A program made the position numbers and the translations under genes. The notes beneath the pieces are model-generated. The model did not search any database. It had not been told where the DNA came from and saw nothing but the letters and a program-made list of their open reading frames with translations. From positions 620,001-684,000 of the forward strand of contig NZ_JAKCWP010000001.1 of NCBI RefSeq assembly GCF_028767125.1: a DNA stretch of 64,000 nucleotides, written 5' to 3'. Below are positions 9,418-18,305 of this stretch, piece by piece (position 1 is the first letter of the stretch; the number at the start of each line of letters is the position of its first letter). This DNA is from Chelativorans sp. YIM 93263. GTDB taxonomy: Bacteria > Pseudomonadota > Alphaproteobacteria > Rhizobiales > Rhizobiaceae.

Positions 9418-10461
9418 TCATGAGTCGGCCGACAGGCAGCCGACAAGCGACTCAGTCAGGTTTCCAATCAGCGTGAAATAAAGATCCGGGCCGTCCTCGA
9501 GATCGGCTCCGAGCGGATCGAGCACACCGGAGCGGGCATCCGTTCCTTCCGTGACGACGCTGATGAGCTTGGGTTCGAACTGCGGCTCACGGAAGACGCA
9601 AGTGGCGCCCAGTTCCACAATCTTGTCCTGGACTTCTCTGAGCCGCCGTGCGCCCGGCAGAACCTCGGGGCTGACCGTAATGGATCCGGCCGCCTGCAGA
9701 CCGAAGCGGTTTTCATAATAATGGAAAGCATCATGGAAGACGACGAAGGTTTCGTCGTCGACGCTCGCCAGCGCTTCCTCGGTTTCGGCGATCAGTGTGT
9801 CGATGCGAGTATAGAGTGCGGCGGCGTTCTGTTCATAAATCGACGCGTTCTGCGGATCGGCCTGGGAGAGAGAATGCGCGATGTGGTGCACCATCACGCG
9901 CGCATTTTCCGGGTCCAGCCAGATATGCGTATCAACCTCGTCATGCGCATGGTCGTGACCATGATCATCGTCATGAGCCGCGTGGTCGTGATCCTCATGC
10001 TCGGGATGATGCTTACCATGCGCCTCGTCATGATGGTCGTGGTCGCCGGCATCATCGTGGCCGGCATGATCGCCGTGATCATGGTCGTGAGCCTCGAAAG
10101 CGCCGCCCTCGCGGATCTCGAGCTGCGTCAGGCCGGGCGTTTCGGAAAGCATTACAACTTCGGCATCGCCCGCCAGCGATTGCAGCGACGATTCCAGGAA
10201 TGTTTCGATTCCCGGGCCCACCCAGAAGACCAAATCGGCATCTTCCAGCATCCCGGCTTCAGACGGGCGCATCGAATAGGTGTGCGGCGAAGCCGCTCCC
10301 TTCACGAGCAGTTCAGGAGTTCCCGCACCTTCCATAACAGCCGCAACCAGCGAGTGAACGGGCTTGATGGAGGCGACGACCTTTTCAGCAGCGTCCGCCT
10401 GCGCGGCAACGAGGAGGGGCGCGGTAGCGGCGCCAAGCAGGAGGTGACGTGACCTGAACAT
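9418..10461 (-). CDS. znuA: Zinc ABC transporter substrate-binding protein ZnuA
   Basis: 347-residue periplasmic zinc-binding protein. Start at 10461 is chosen since GAGGGA lies about 8 bases upstream and the product begins with a signal peptide (MFRSRHLLLGAATAPLLVAAQADA). The cluster A-I fold is shown by SIKPVHSLVAAVMEG, SPHTYSMRPSEAGML and VDTHIWLDPENA. Between these is a loop of about 55 residues extremely rich in His and Asp, typical of ZnuA zinc-collecting loops. Diverges from znuC over a region with two Zur-box-like palindromes. Confidence 0.95.
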   Translation of the reverse strand: MFRSRHLLLGAATAPLLVAAQADAAEKVVASIKPVHSLVAAVMEGAGTPELLVKGAASPHTYSMRPSEAGMLEDADLVFWVGPGIETFLESSLQSLAGDAEVVMLSETPGLTQLEIREGGAFEAHDHDHGDHAGHDDAGDHDHHDEAHGKHHPEHEDHDHAAHDDDHGHDHAHDEVDTHIWLDPENARVMVHHIAHSLSQADPQNASIYEQNAAALYTRIDTLIAETEEALASVDDETFVVFHDAFHYYENRFGLQAAGSITVSPEVLPGARRLREVQDKIVELGATCVFREPQFEPKLISVVTEGTDARSGVLDPLGADLEDGPDLYFTLIGNLTESLVGCLSADS

Positions 10462-10502
10462 TCGGAGATCCCTCATTTGTGGTAAATGCAAGTGTTGGAT
10501 AA

Positions 10503-10517
10503 TGTTATCACATTACA
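10503..10517. promoter_or_regulatory. Putative Zur box at the znuA promoter
   Basis: TGTTATCACATTACA is an imperfect palindrome matching 13 of 15 positions of the second site at 10604-10618. It lies about 40 bases upstream of the znuA start. Zinc-loaded Zur represses znu genes in alphaproteobacteria through such AT-rich dyads. Assignment by similarity and context. Confidence 0.65.
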
Positions 10518-10603
10518 TACGTGGCATTTCTATACTGTTCTGATTGGTTGCTGGCAAGCCGCCCGGACTGCTCGGGATCGACGTGCGATCCTTCGCGATC
10601 ATA

Positions 10604-10618
10604 TGTAATAACATTACA
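10604..10618. promoter_or_regulatory. Putative Zur box at the znuCB-zur promoter
   Basis: TGTAATAACATTACA, a dyad with perfect 6-bp arms (TGTAAT/ATTACA) around AAC, lies about 60-75 bases before the znuC start. The partner site at 10503-10517 serves the divergent znuA gene. zur itself is last in the operon, so autoregulation is likely. Confidence 0.7.
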
Positions 10619-10679
10619 CATCGGTTGCGTAACCCTATAACGTGTGCCATATGCATGGCAAGAGAGTTTGGAAAAACGA

Positions 10680-11534
10680 ATGCTGCAGAAGATGGCGGGA
10701 GACGGGCAGTCGCTGGTCGAAATGCGAAACGCCGGCATTCACCGGGGCGGGCGCTGGCTCGTTCGTGGCGTGGACCTGACCGTCCGCCGCGGTGAGATCG
10801 TCACTCTCATCGGGCCGAACGGGTCGGGCAAGAGTACGACAGTCAAGACTGCCATTGGTGTGTTGCGGCCGGACCAGGGCATGGTGGAGCGGTCTCGCTC
10901 CTTGAAAATAGGCTATGTGCCGCAGAAGGTCACAGTGGACTGGACGCTACCGCTCACCGTCGAGCGCCTGATGACATTGACGGGCCGGCTCGACCGAACA
11001 GCGCTTCAAGAGGCGCTTGAGGCGGCGGGTATCGAGCATCTGGCGAAGGCGGAGGTGCAGACGCTTTCGGGGGGCGAGTTCCAGCGCGCGCTTTTGGCCC
11101 GTGCGCTGGCGCGCAAACCCGATCTTCTGGTGCTCGACGAGCCGGTCCAAGGAGTCGACTTCTCCGGGGAGATCGCGCTCTATCAGCTCATCCGGGAGAT
11201 CCGCGACCGTACCGGGTGCGGCGTCCTGCTTATCTCCCATGATCTGCACGTGGTCATGGCCGAAACCGACACGGTGCTCTGCCTGAACGGTCATGTCTGC
11301 TGCCGCGGCACGCCGGAGAATGTGGTCAAGAGCGCCGAATACATGCAGCTCTTCGGCTCGCGGGCCGGCGAGACGCTTGCCATCTACCGCCATCACCACG
11401 ACCATACGCATCTGCCGGACGGCCGCGTGCGCCACGCGGACGGCACGGTTGCGGAGACCTGCGACGCCACGAGCCGGGAAGCGACCGGCGCCTCAGATGA
11501 CGAGACCGTAGGGGCCAACCGCAATGCTGGATGA
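10680..11534 (+). CDS. znuC: Zinc ABC transporter ATP-binding protein ZnuC
   Basis: 284 residues. ABC ATPase with Walker A GPNGSGKST, signature LSGGEFQRALLARAL, Walker B LLVLDEPVQGVDF and the switch SHDLHVVM. The C-terminal part carries a His-rich patch (YRHHHDHTHL), common in ZnuC. ATG 10680 is chosen; GTG 10644 and ATG 10692 are in-frame alternatives. The end overlaps znuB by 11 bases. Confidence 0.93.
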   Translation: MLQKMAGDGQSLVEMRNAGIHRGGRWLVRGVDLTVRRGEIVTLIGPNGSGKSTTVKTAIGVLRPDQGMVERSRSLKIGYVPQKVTVDWTLPLTVERLMTLTGRLDRTALQEALEAAGIEHLAKAEVQTLSGGEFQRALLARALARKPDLLVLDEPVQGVDFSGEIALYQLIREIRDRTGCGVLLISHDLHVVMAETDTVLCLNGHVCCRGTPENVVKSAEYMQLFGSRAGETLAIYRHHHDHTHLPDGRVRHADGTVAETCDATSREATGASDDETVGANRNAG

Positions 11535-12348
11535 TTTCTTCACCCGCGCGCTGGTTGCCGGCGTCGGTCTCGCCATCGTTGCAGGGCCGCTCGGTTGTTT
11601 CGTCGTGTGGCGGCGCATGGCCTATTTCGGGGATACGATGGCGCATTCGGCCCTTTTGGGCGTGGCGCTCGCCTTTTGGTTCGAGATCAACCTGATGGTC
11701 GGGGTCTTCATTGCCGCCGCGATGGCTTCCGTGGCGCTGTTGGCCTTGCAGCGGCAGGGGACACTCTCAACGGATGCTCTTTTGGGCATTCTGTCCCATT
11801 CCACTCTGGCGCTCGGTCTGGTCATGGTCGCCTTCATGAGCTGGGTCCGGATCGACCTAATGGGCTTCCTGTTCGGCGACATTCTGGCTGTCTCACGCCT
11901 GGACATCGCAATGATCTACGGCGGCGGTGCCGCGGTGCTGGCCGTGTTGGCGTGGCTCTGGCGGCCGCTTCTGGCGGCGACGGTCAACGGCGAGATCGCG
12001 GAGGCCGAAGGCATGCGGCCGGAGCGGGCGCGCTTCATATTCATGCTCCTGATGGCCGCCATGATCGCCATCGCCATGAAGATCGTGGGTATTCTCCTGA
12101 TTACATCGCTGCTCATCATACCGGCCGCAGCCGGGCGCCGATTCGCCGCCACGCCGGAGACGATGGCGGTGGCGGCATCCTTGACGGGCGCTGTTGCCGT
12201 GGTCACGGGACTATTCGGCTCACTGCATTTTGATACACCTTCGGGACCGTCTATCGTGGTGGCCGCGCTCATTCTGTTCCTCGTCAGCCTCGTACGCTTG
12301 CCCGCGCTGCTGGGCACGCGGGATACTCAGCCAGGACAATCGCCATGA
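11524..12348 (+). CDS. znuB: Zinc ABC transporter permease ZnuB
   Basis: 274-residue polytopic permease of the ABC-3 family with about seven to eight hydrophobic segments. Family stretches include FVVWRRMAYFGDTMAHSALLGVAL, GILSHSTLALGLV and KIVGILLITSLLIIPAAAGRRFA. With ZnuA and ZnuC it imports Zn2+. The start overlaps znuC and the end overlaps zur by 4 bases, so the three genes form one operon. Confidence 0.94.
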   Translation: MLDDFFTRALVAGVGLAIVAGPLGCFVVWRRMAYFGDTMAHSALLGVALAFWFEINLMVGVFIAAAMASVALLALQRQGTLSTDALLGILSHSTLALGLVMVAFMSWVRIDLMGFLFGDILAVSRLDIAMIYGGGAAVLAVLAWLWRPLLAATVNGEIAEAEGMRPERARFIFMLLMAAMIAIAMKIVGILLITSLLIIPAAAGRRFAATPETMAVAASLTGAVAVVTGLFGSLHFDTPSGPSIVVAALILFLVSLVRLPALLGTRDTQPGQSP

Positions 12349-12776
12349 ACGCACAAGTGGATCTGACCCGAAATCAGGCTTTGGTGCTGCAAGCGCTGGA
12401 CGGAGCCGAGGGCCCGCTCAGCGCCTATACTATTCTCGACAAGTTGCGGGACGACGGTTTTCGCGCCCCGCTCCAGGTCTATCGTGCGCTCGACAAACTT
12501 CAGGAACTCGGCCTCGTCCACCGGCTGGAAAGCATCAATGCCTTCGTCGCCTGCTGCCAGCCCCACCGCCACGACCACGAGATGATCGCCTTCGCCATTT
12601 GCGGGAAGTGCGGCAATGTCGATGAGTTCAGCGATTCGATGCTTGAGGAGCGGCTGGGCACATGGGTGCGGGCGCACCGGTTCAAGCCGGCCAAGACGAC
12701 CATCGAGATCAGAGGCGCCTGCGCCGACTGCGCCGACGCTGAGCGCGAATTGGAGAGCCCTGCGCGCTCTAATTGA
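12345..12776 (+). CDS. zur: Zinc uptake regulator Zur (Fur family)
   Basis: 143 residues. Winged helix (LSAYTILDKLRDDGFRAPLQVYRALDKLQELGLVHRLES) followed by the dimerisation/metal domain with HRHDHEMIAFAICGKCGNVDEF and a second cysteine pair CADCADAE, the structural Zn(Cys)4 site of Zur. Position after znuB and the dyads in the znuA-znuC gap support Zur rather than Fur. The 3' end overlaps the convergent tadC stop by 8 bases. Confidence 0.93.
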   Translation: MNAQVDLTRNQALVLQALDGAEGPLSAYTILDKLRDDGFRAPLQVYRALDKLQELGLVHRLESINAFVACCQPHRHDHEMIAFAICGKCGNVDEFSDSMLEERLGTWVRAHRFKPAKTTIEIRGACADCADAERELESPARSN

Positions 12777-13758
12777 TGATACCGTTCTGCGTGAGCTGAA
12801 TGGCCGCCGGGCCCAGGATTACGGCGAAAAGGACTGGCAGGAAGAAAAGGATCATTGGAACCGTAAGCTTCGGCGGCAGCGCGGCGGCTTTCTTCTCGGC
12901 CGCGTTCAGCCGTGCATCTCGGCTCTCGTCCGCCAGCACGCGCAGGGCGTGGCTCACGGGCGTGCCATAGCGCTCGGCCTGGATCAGTGCCTGCGACGTA
13001 CTCTTGACCGAATCCAGCCCCGTGCGGTTGGCAAGGTTCTCATAGGCTTGCCGGCGCTCCTGAAGGAAGGAAAGCTCGGCATTTGTAAGAACAAATTCCT
13101 CGGCGAGCGCTACCGATTGCGTGCCGATCTCGGCCGCCACCCGGCGGAAAGCCGCCTCCACCGACATCCCCGATTCCACGCAGATGAGCAAGAGGTCAAG
13201 CGCATCGGGCCAGGCCCGCTGTATCTGCTGCTTACGCTTGGTCGCCCGGTTGGTCACGTAAAGCACCGGGAGGTAGAATCCGGCATAGGCGGCGAGAATG
13301 CACACGAAAACACGCATGAAGAGAGGCTGCTCGGCGAGCGCTCCCAGCCCGAAGACGTAAAAGCCCGCGATCGCCAGCCCAACAAAGGGCAAAATCAGGC
13401 GAAAGAAGAGGAATTTCGTCAGCGGGCTCTCACCGCGGAAGCCGGCGGCGCGCAGCTTGGCGATCGTGGCATCGTCCACGAGCGCCCGGCGCAAATCGAG
13501 GCGGTCGACAATATTGCGCAGGCCGCGGTTGTCCTCCTGGCGCAGGCCGCCGCGGCGCCGGCGCTCGGCGTCGGCTGCCAGTTGCGCGCGCTGTTTGGCA
13601 CGCAGTTCCTCGCGTTCGAGGGCGACGGACTTCATGCGCGTGCGCAAGGTGTCGCTTTGCAGCGGCATCACCGTGAAGACCGTCGCGAAGACGGCGACGG
13701 CGACCAGGACGGCCACGAGAAAGCCGGGATCCATGATCGTGCTGACGACGCTGTCCAC
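12769..13758 (-). CDS. tadC: Tad pilus inner-membrane protein TadC
   Basis: 329-residue GspF/T2SF-domain platform protein of the Flp/Tad pilus. Hydrophobic segments lie at the N-terminus, in the middle (two, FFRLILPFVGLAIAGFYVF and FVCILAAYAGFYLPVLYV) and at the C-terminus. The family box AWPDALDLLLICVESGMSVEAAFRRVA is present. GTG at 13758 is chosen, 5 bases after the tadB stop; ATG 13734 is possible. Paired with tadB as in other tad loci. Confidence 0.88.
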   Translation of the reverse strand: MDSVVSTIMDPGFLVAVLVAVAVFATVFTVMPLQSDTLRTRMKSVALEREELRAKQRAQLAADAERRRRGGLRQEDNRGLRNIVDRLDLRRALVDDATIAKLRAAGFRGESPLTKFLFFRLILPFVGLAIAGFYVFGLGALAEQPLFMRVFVCILAAYAGFYLPVLYVTNRATKRKQQIQRAWPDALDLLLICVESGMSVEAAFRRVAAEIGTQSVALAEEFVLTNAELSFLQERRQAYENLANRTGLDSVKSTSQALIQAERYGTPVSHALRVLADESRDARLNAAEKKAAALPPKLTVPMILFFLPVLFAVILGPAAIQLTQNGIIN

Positions 13759-13763
13759 AGGCC

Positions 13764-14777
13764 CTAAACCTCGAAATTCATCATCTGGCGCATGACGAAG
13801 ATCCCCATGCACATCCACATGGCCGAGACCGCGAGAATGAGATGGCCCGTCGATGTGGTGAAAAGCGGCGCGATGTAGCCGGGGCTGGTGATATAGACCA
13901 GCACGGCGACGATGACGGGCAACGCGCCGATGATGGCGGCGGAGGCTTTGGCCTCCATCGAAAGTGCCTGCACCTTCGCTTTCATTTTCTTGCGGTCCCT
14001 GAGAACGCGCGAAAGATTGCCCAATGCTTCGGAGAGATTGCCGCCCGCCTGGCTCTGGATCTGGATCACGATGCCGAAGAAATTGGCTTCGGGGCAGGGC
14101 ATTGTTTCGGGCATGCGCATGGCAGCATCGGCCGCAGACATGCCGAGTTGATGGGATTCCACGAGCCGGCGAAACTCCGCCCGCACCGGCTCCCTGGCCT
14201 CGCTGGCAATCATCCGCACCGCGTCATTGAGCGGCAGGCCCGAGCGGACGGCCCGCACGATCACGTCCAATGCGTTGGGAAACTCGTTGAGAAACGCTTT
14301 GATGCGGCGTTTGCGCAGATAGACGACCACCCATCGCGGCAGCCCCAGGCCACCCGCCAGAAGGGCGCCGGGCAGGGCGAACAGCGGTGCACCCAGCAGG
14401 AACGCCAACAGTGTCACCACCACCGCGCTGACCGCCGAAAGCACGTAGAAGCGCTGCACACTCATATCCAGCCCTGCCTGCCGAAGTTTGATCGTCAGCG
14501 GCGGACGGATGAGATACTGCTCGCGGTCGCGCTGCTTCTCATCCAACTCCTTCAGCGATTGCTGAATGGTTCTGCGCCTCTTGGCTGCTTCGGCGACGCG
14601 GTCGCGCGAGGCTTTCACGATATCGCGGTCCGTCTCGGTGCGCTTGACCGTCTCGAGCCGGCGGCCGGCCTTCTTCTCGTTGGCCACCGCGTTGAACATC
14701 AGTCCATAGGCCACCGCTCCGGCGCTGCAGGCGGCAAGCGCGATAAAAGCCAAAAGGGTTACGTCCATGCCGAACAT
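13764..14777 (-). CDS. tadB: Tad pilus inner-membrane protein TadB
   Basis: 337 residues, GspF/T2SF domain. The conserved box FPNALDVIVRAVRSGLPLNDAVRMIASEA matches the TadC box, and LSEALGNLSRVLRDRKKMKAKVQALSMEAKASA is typical of TadB. Hydrophobic segments near residues 6-28, 112-150 and in the last 80 residues. It forms the platform that converts CpaF ATP hydrolysis into pilin movement. A 12-base gap separates it from cpaF. Confidence 0.9.
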   Translation of the reverse strand: MFGMDVTLLAFIALAACSAGAVAYGLMFNAVANEKKAGRRLETVKRTETDRDIVKASRDRVAEAAKRRRTIQQSLKELDEKQRDREQYLIRPPLTIKLRQAGLDMSVQRFYVLSAVSAVVVTLLAFLLGAPLFALPGALLAGGLGLPRWVVVYLRKRRIKAFLNEFPNALDVIVRAVRSGLPLNDAVRMIASEAREPVRAEFRRLVESHQLGMSAADAAMRMPETMPCPEANFFGIVIQIQSQAGGNLSEALGNLSRVLRDRKKMKAKVQALSMEAKASAAIIGALPVIVAVLVYITSPGYIAPLFTTSTGHLILAVSAMWMCMGIFVMRQMMNFEV

Positions 14778-14789
14778 CGAGATCGTGAC

Positions 14790-16304
14790 CTAGTCCGATT
14801 TCTTTTCCATTGCTTCCAGCGCCGCCGCCAGGCGCTGATCCTCGCCGTAGTAGCGCGCGCGGTCCCAGAAGGCCGGGCGGGCTACCCCGGTGGAAACGTG
14901 CTTGCCGAGAATACGGCCGGTGGAGTCCTCGCCTCTGATCTCGTAATCCATGAGGTCCTGGGTGACGACCACGTCCCCCTCCATGCCGACCACCTCGGTA
15001 ATCCGGGTGATGCGGCGGGAGCCGTCGCGCAGGCGGGCCGCCTGGATGATGACGTCCACCGAGCCGACCATGATTTCCCGCACCGTCCGCTGTGGCAGGG
15101 AAAATCCACCCATGGCCATCATGGATTCCATGCGGCTCAGGCATTCGCGCGGGCTGTTGGCGTGGATCGTGCCCATTGAGCCGTCATGGCCGGTGTTCAT
15201 GGCCTGAAGCAGGTCGAACACCTCCGGTCCGCGCACCTCGCCGACAATGATGCGCTCCGGACGCATGCGCAGGCAGTTGCGCACCAGATCGCGCATCGTC
15301 ACCTCGCCCTCGCCCTCCAGGTTCGGCGGGCGCGTCTCCAGCCGCACTACATGCGGCTGCTGAAGCTGGAGCTCGGCGGAATCCTCGCAGGTGATGATGC
15401 GCTCGTCCCGGTCGATGTAATTGGTTAGGCAGTTGAGCAGCGTCGTCTTGCCCGAGCCCGTACCGCCGGAAATCACGATATTGCAGCGGACCCGGCCGAT
15501 GATCTTCAGAACTTCCGCGCCCTCCGGGGAAATGGCTCCGAAACGTACGAGCTGATCCAGCGTCAGCTTGTCCTTCTTGAACTTGCGGATGGTCAGCGAC
15601 GGGCCCTCGAGAGCCAGCGGCGGCGCGATCACGTTGACGCGCGAGCCGTCGGGAAGGCGGGCATCGCAGATGGGGCTTGATTCGTCCACGCGCCGCCCGA
15701 CCTGGCTGACGATGCGCTGGCAGATATTGAGGAGCTGTTGGTTGTCGCGGAAGCGGACGCCCGTCTTCTCCACCTTCCCGTCAACCTCGATATAAACCTT
15801 GCGCGCGCCGTTCACCATGATATCGGCGATCTCGTCACGCGCCAGCAGCGGCTCCAAAGGGCCGAAGCCCAGGACATCGTTGCAGATGTCCTCCAGAAGC
15901 TCTTCCTGCTCGGATATCGACATTGCCAGATTCTTGATGGCGATGATGTCGTTGACGATGTCGCGGATTTCCTCGCGCGCGCTGTCCGGGTCCATCCGGG
16001 CGAGTTGGGACAGGTCGATCGTGTCGATCAGCGCCGAAAAGACCTGACTCTTTGTATCATAGTAGGCATCGCCACGCTGAGCGTCGAGCACGGGTGCCCC
16101 CACCCGTGGTGCCGCTGATGCCGGGCGCTCCACCGTGGGAGCGACCGGCGGCGCGCTCAACACCTCCCGGCGCTCGGCTGGTTCCTCCGTGGCTGCCGGC
16201 GCTTCACGGTTTAAGGTCGCCGTATCCGGTGCAGTTGGTGCGGCCGGTGTCGGCTTTGGCGGCGTGTCGGTGGAGCCTCTTTTGCCAAACATGCCTCGGA
16301 TCAA
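14790..16304 (-). CDS. cpaF: Pilus assembly ATPase CpaF/TadA
   Basis: 504-residue secretion ATPase of the VirB11/PulE superfamily. A Pro/Ala-rich disordered N-terminus (about 1-70) precedes the N-terminal domain. The core has Walker [43 protein letters not shown] (Asp box and Walker B region), [39 protein letters not shown] and the His box. It powers Flp pilin export and retraction. The start overlaps the cpaE stop by 4 bases. Confidence 0.94.
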   Translation of the reverse strand: MIRGMFGKRGSTDTPPKPTPAAPTAPDTATLNREAPAATEEPAERREVLSAPPVAPTVERPASAAPRVGAPVLDAQRGDAYYDTKSQVFSALIDTIDLSQLARMDPDSAREEIRDIVNDIIAIKNLAMSISEQEELLEDICNDVLGFGPLEPLLARDEIADIMVNGARKVYIEVDGKVEKTGVRFRDNQQLLNICQRIVSQVGRRVDESSPICDARLPDGSRVNVIAPPLALEGPSLTIRKFKKDKLTLDQLVRFGAISPEGAEVLKIIGRVRCNIVISGGTGSGKTTLLNCLTNYIDRDERIITCEDSAELQLQQPHVVRLETRPPNLEGEGEVTMRDLVRNCLRMRPERIIVGEVRGPEVFDLLQAMNTGHDGSMGTIHANSPRECLSRMESMMAMGGFSLPQRTVREIMVGSVDVIIQAARLRDGSRRITRITEVVGMEGDVVVTQDLMDYEIRGEDSTGRILGKHVSTGVARPAFWDRARYYGEDQRLAAALEAMEKKSD

Positions 16305-17584
16305 TCCCGGTTCGATAGGGCCAGCCGGTCGAACAGCCCGAACAGGCCGGACTTCCGCTTGGGTTTCGGCTCGCGGCGCCCGGTGAGGATGTGCGCGAGT
16401 TCGTTGATGGCCTGAACGATAGCGTGGTTCGGGTCCATTTCGCCCAGCATGCGCCCGTTATTGGCGGCATTGCCGAAGAGCTGCGGCTCGAACGGAATGA
16501 CCGCAAGAGGTGTAATCTCCAGCGCGTCCGCGAAATCTTCCGTGCTTATCTCCGACCGCTTGGGAACGTTTGCTTGATTAAGGATGAGCTTGGGCGGCCC
16601 ATCATTGGGCCGGATCTTCTTCAACGTGTCGACTAGGTTCTTCGCATTGCGCAGATTGGCAAGCTCCGGCGTGGCGGTGATGACGATATCGTCGGCGCGC
16701 GCCAGCGTCGTCCTGCACCATTCCGTCCACATATGCGGCACGTCGAGCACGACCATGGGCGCGCTGCGCTGGGCGGTGTCGACGATATTGGCGAAAGCTT
16801 CCCCGTCGAAATCATAGGTGCGCTCCAGCGTCGACGGCGCGGCCAGAAGCGAAAGCCGTTCGGCGCATTGCGCCAGCAGCCGGTCGAGGTACACATCGTC
16901 CATCCGTTCCGGCGCAAATACCGCCTCTGCGATCCCCTGCGCCGGATCCTGGTCGAAATTGATGTTCGCGGTGCCGAAGGGCAGATCGAGATCGGCGATG
17001 ACCACTTCACTCTCGAAAAGCTTCGACATGGCCCAGGACAGGTTGTGGGCGAGCGTTGAGGAGCCAACCCCGCCCTTGGCGCCGACAAAGGCCAGGGAAC
17101 GCCCGACGGGCGCTGCATCGGGATCGACGTAGATGCCCGCAATGACATTGACGATATCTGCCATCGAAACCGGTGCGACCACATATTCCGAAACCCCGGT
17201 GCGAATCAGCTCGCGATAAAGGCTGACATCGTTGTGGTGCCCGATCACCACTACCTTGGAACTGGGATCGCAGACGTCAGCGAGTTGCCCGAGCGAAGCC
17301 AGGAGCTCCCGGGGCGGCGCACTGGATTCCAGCATAATAAGATTGGGTGTGGCCGCGTCCTGATAGAATTCGATCGCCGTCTGGATGCCGCCCATATGCA
17401 CCTTGAGGTGGGCCTTTGCCATGCGGCGGTCCTCGCCGGCGCGCGCAACGGGGTGCGCTACGGCCTCGGTTTCGCAGAATGCCTGAACGGAGATGCGCGG
17501 CACCGGCCGCACGGATTGGAAGTCCTGCTCGTCCTCGCTGCCCCGGGTTTCCGGTTCTCTTGTTTCGTAAGCCAGGCTGGTCAT
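16301..17584 (-). CDS. cpaE: Pilus assembly/localisation ATPase CpaE (TadZ)
   Basis: 427 residues. An atypical receiver-like domain (about 60-150) is followed by a ParA/MinD-like ATPase with deviant Walker A FVGAKGGVGSSTLAHNLS near residue 165, IADLDLPFGTANINFD and VVLDVPHMWTEWC. CpaE/TadZ proteins place the Tad machine at a cell pole and recruit CpaF. Ends 4 bases inside cpaF and lies 29 bases after cpaD. Confidence 0.92.
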   Translation of the reverse strand: MTSLAYETREPETRGSEDEQDFQSVRPVPRISVQAFCETEAVAHPVARAGEDRRMAKAHLKVHMGGIQTAIEFYQDAATPNLIMLESSAPPRELLASLGQLADVCDPSSKVVVIGHHNDVSLYRELIRTGVSEYVVAPVSMADIVNVIAGIYVDPDAAPVGRSLAFVGAKGGVGSSTLAHNLSWAMSKLFESEVVIADLDLPFGTANINFDQDPAQGIAEAVFAPERMDDVYLDRLLAQCAERLSLLAAPSTLERTYDFDGEAFANIVDTAQRSAPMVVLDVPHMWTEWCRTTLARADDIVITATPELANLRNAKNLVDTLKKIRPNDGPPKLILNQANVPKRSEISTEDFADALEITPLAVIPFEPQLFGNAANNGRMLGEMDPNHAIVQAINELAHILTGRREPKPKRKSGLFGLFDRLALSNRD

Positions 17585-17613
17585 GCTGTGTGCCCCCGGA
17601 ATTCTTCTACAGC

Positions 17614-18288
17614 CTAGTAATTGATTTCGGATTGCGAGCGGAAAATTTGGGAAACCTGGCCCCGTTTGTACCGTCCGATGGCCTCCGCGCGGTTTTCCGC
17701 ATCGATGCTGGTAACCTTTCGCGGTCCAAGGAAATCGTTCGGGTTGGCCACCTGCGCGGCCAGGTTCTGCTGATAGGAACAGCCGAAATTGGCGAAGTGC
17801 CGGTTATCGGCGTTGTCGAGAATATCCTCCGGCCACCGCCCGCACTGTCCGACGGAAGCCTCCATCACTGGATAGGCCAGCCGGATGGGCGGCGAACCCT
17901 CGCCGGTCGCGTTGTAGGAAAGGTGCTGGATGTGCCCGGCCGGAACGCCTTCCCGGCGCATGAACTCGGCAAACTGCATCGCAACGCTCTGCGCCACGGC
18001 GGCATTTACCGACCCTGAGGGCGAGAGGACCGTCACGCGTGGTGCGCCGTTGTCAGCGTATTCGGAAAGGAACCCGCGTATGGCCGAGGCCTGGTCAGGT
18101 GTCATCTGAAGGGTGGACGTGCCTACCGGCAAATCAAGTGTCTTGTCGCGTTCCGAGATCACGATCGGATGGTTAGTGCGGTAATCGTCGGGTACGGCGC
18201 CGACGACCACCGAGTCGGTTCCCGCACATCCCGCCAGCGCGATCCCGACCGCGCAAGGGAGGAGTTTTCTCATAAGCGTGTCGAACAT
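17614..18288 (-). CDS. cpaD: Pilus assembly lipoprotein CpaD
   Basis: 224 residues with a lipoprotein signal (MRKLLPCAVGIALAGCAGTDS; lipobox LAGC). The CpaD domain follows (DYRTNHPIVISERDKTLDLPVG, VTVLSPSGSVNAAVAQSVAMQFAEF, YQQNLAAQVANPNDFLGPRK). CpaD supports the CpaC secretin in the outer membrane. ATG 18288 is preferred because GGAGGG lies 6 bases upstream; the frame opens slightly earlier at 18309, overlapping cpaC. Confidence 0.9.
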   Translation of the reverse strand: MFDTLMRKLLPCAVGIALAGCAGTDSVVVGAVPDDYRTNHPIVISERDKTLDLPVGTSTLQMTPDQASAIRGFLSEYADNGAPRVTVLSPSGSVNAAVAQSVAMQFAEFMRREGVPAGHIQHLSYNATGEGSPPIRLAYPVMEASVGQCGRWPEDILDNADNRHFANFGCSYQQNLAAQVANPNDFLGPRKVTSIDAENRAEAIGRYKRGQVSQIFRSQSEINY

Positions 18289-18305
18289 GCCGAGCCCTCC
18301 GCCGA

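Noticed and set aside
9890-10090. Low-complexity CAT/GAC-rich tract within znuA as a possible repeat array
   Set aside because: It encodes the His/Asp-rich metal loop of ZnuA and shows no regular repeat unit, so it is neither a CRISPR nor a tandem-repeat locus.
12616-13767. 383-codon plus-strand open frame opposite tadC
   Set aside because: Antisense to tadC; begins inside zur in another frame and shows no domain.
13842-15179. 445-codon plus-strand open frame across tadB-cpaF
   Set aside because: Antisense shadow of two clearly recognised genes in GC-rich DNA; its translation is Arg/His/Gly-rich without domains.
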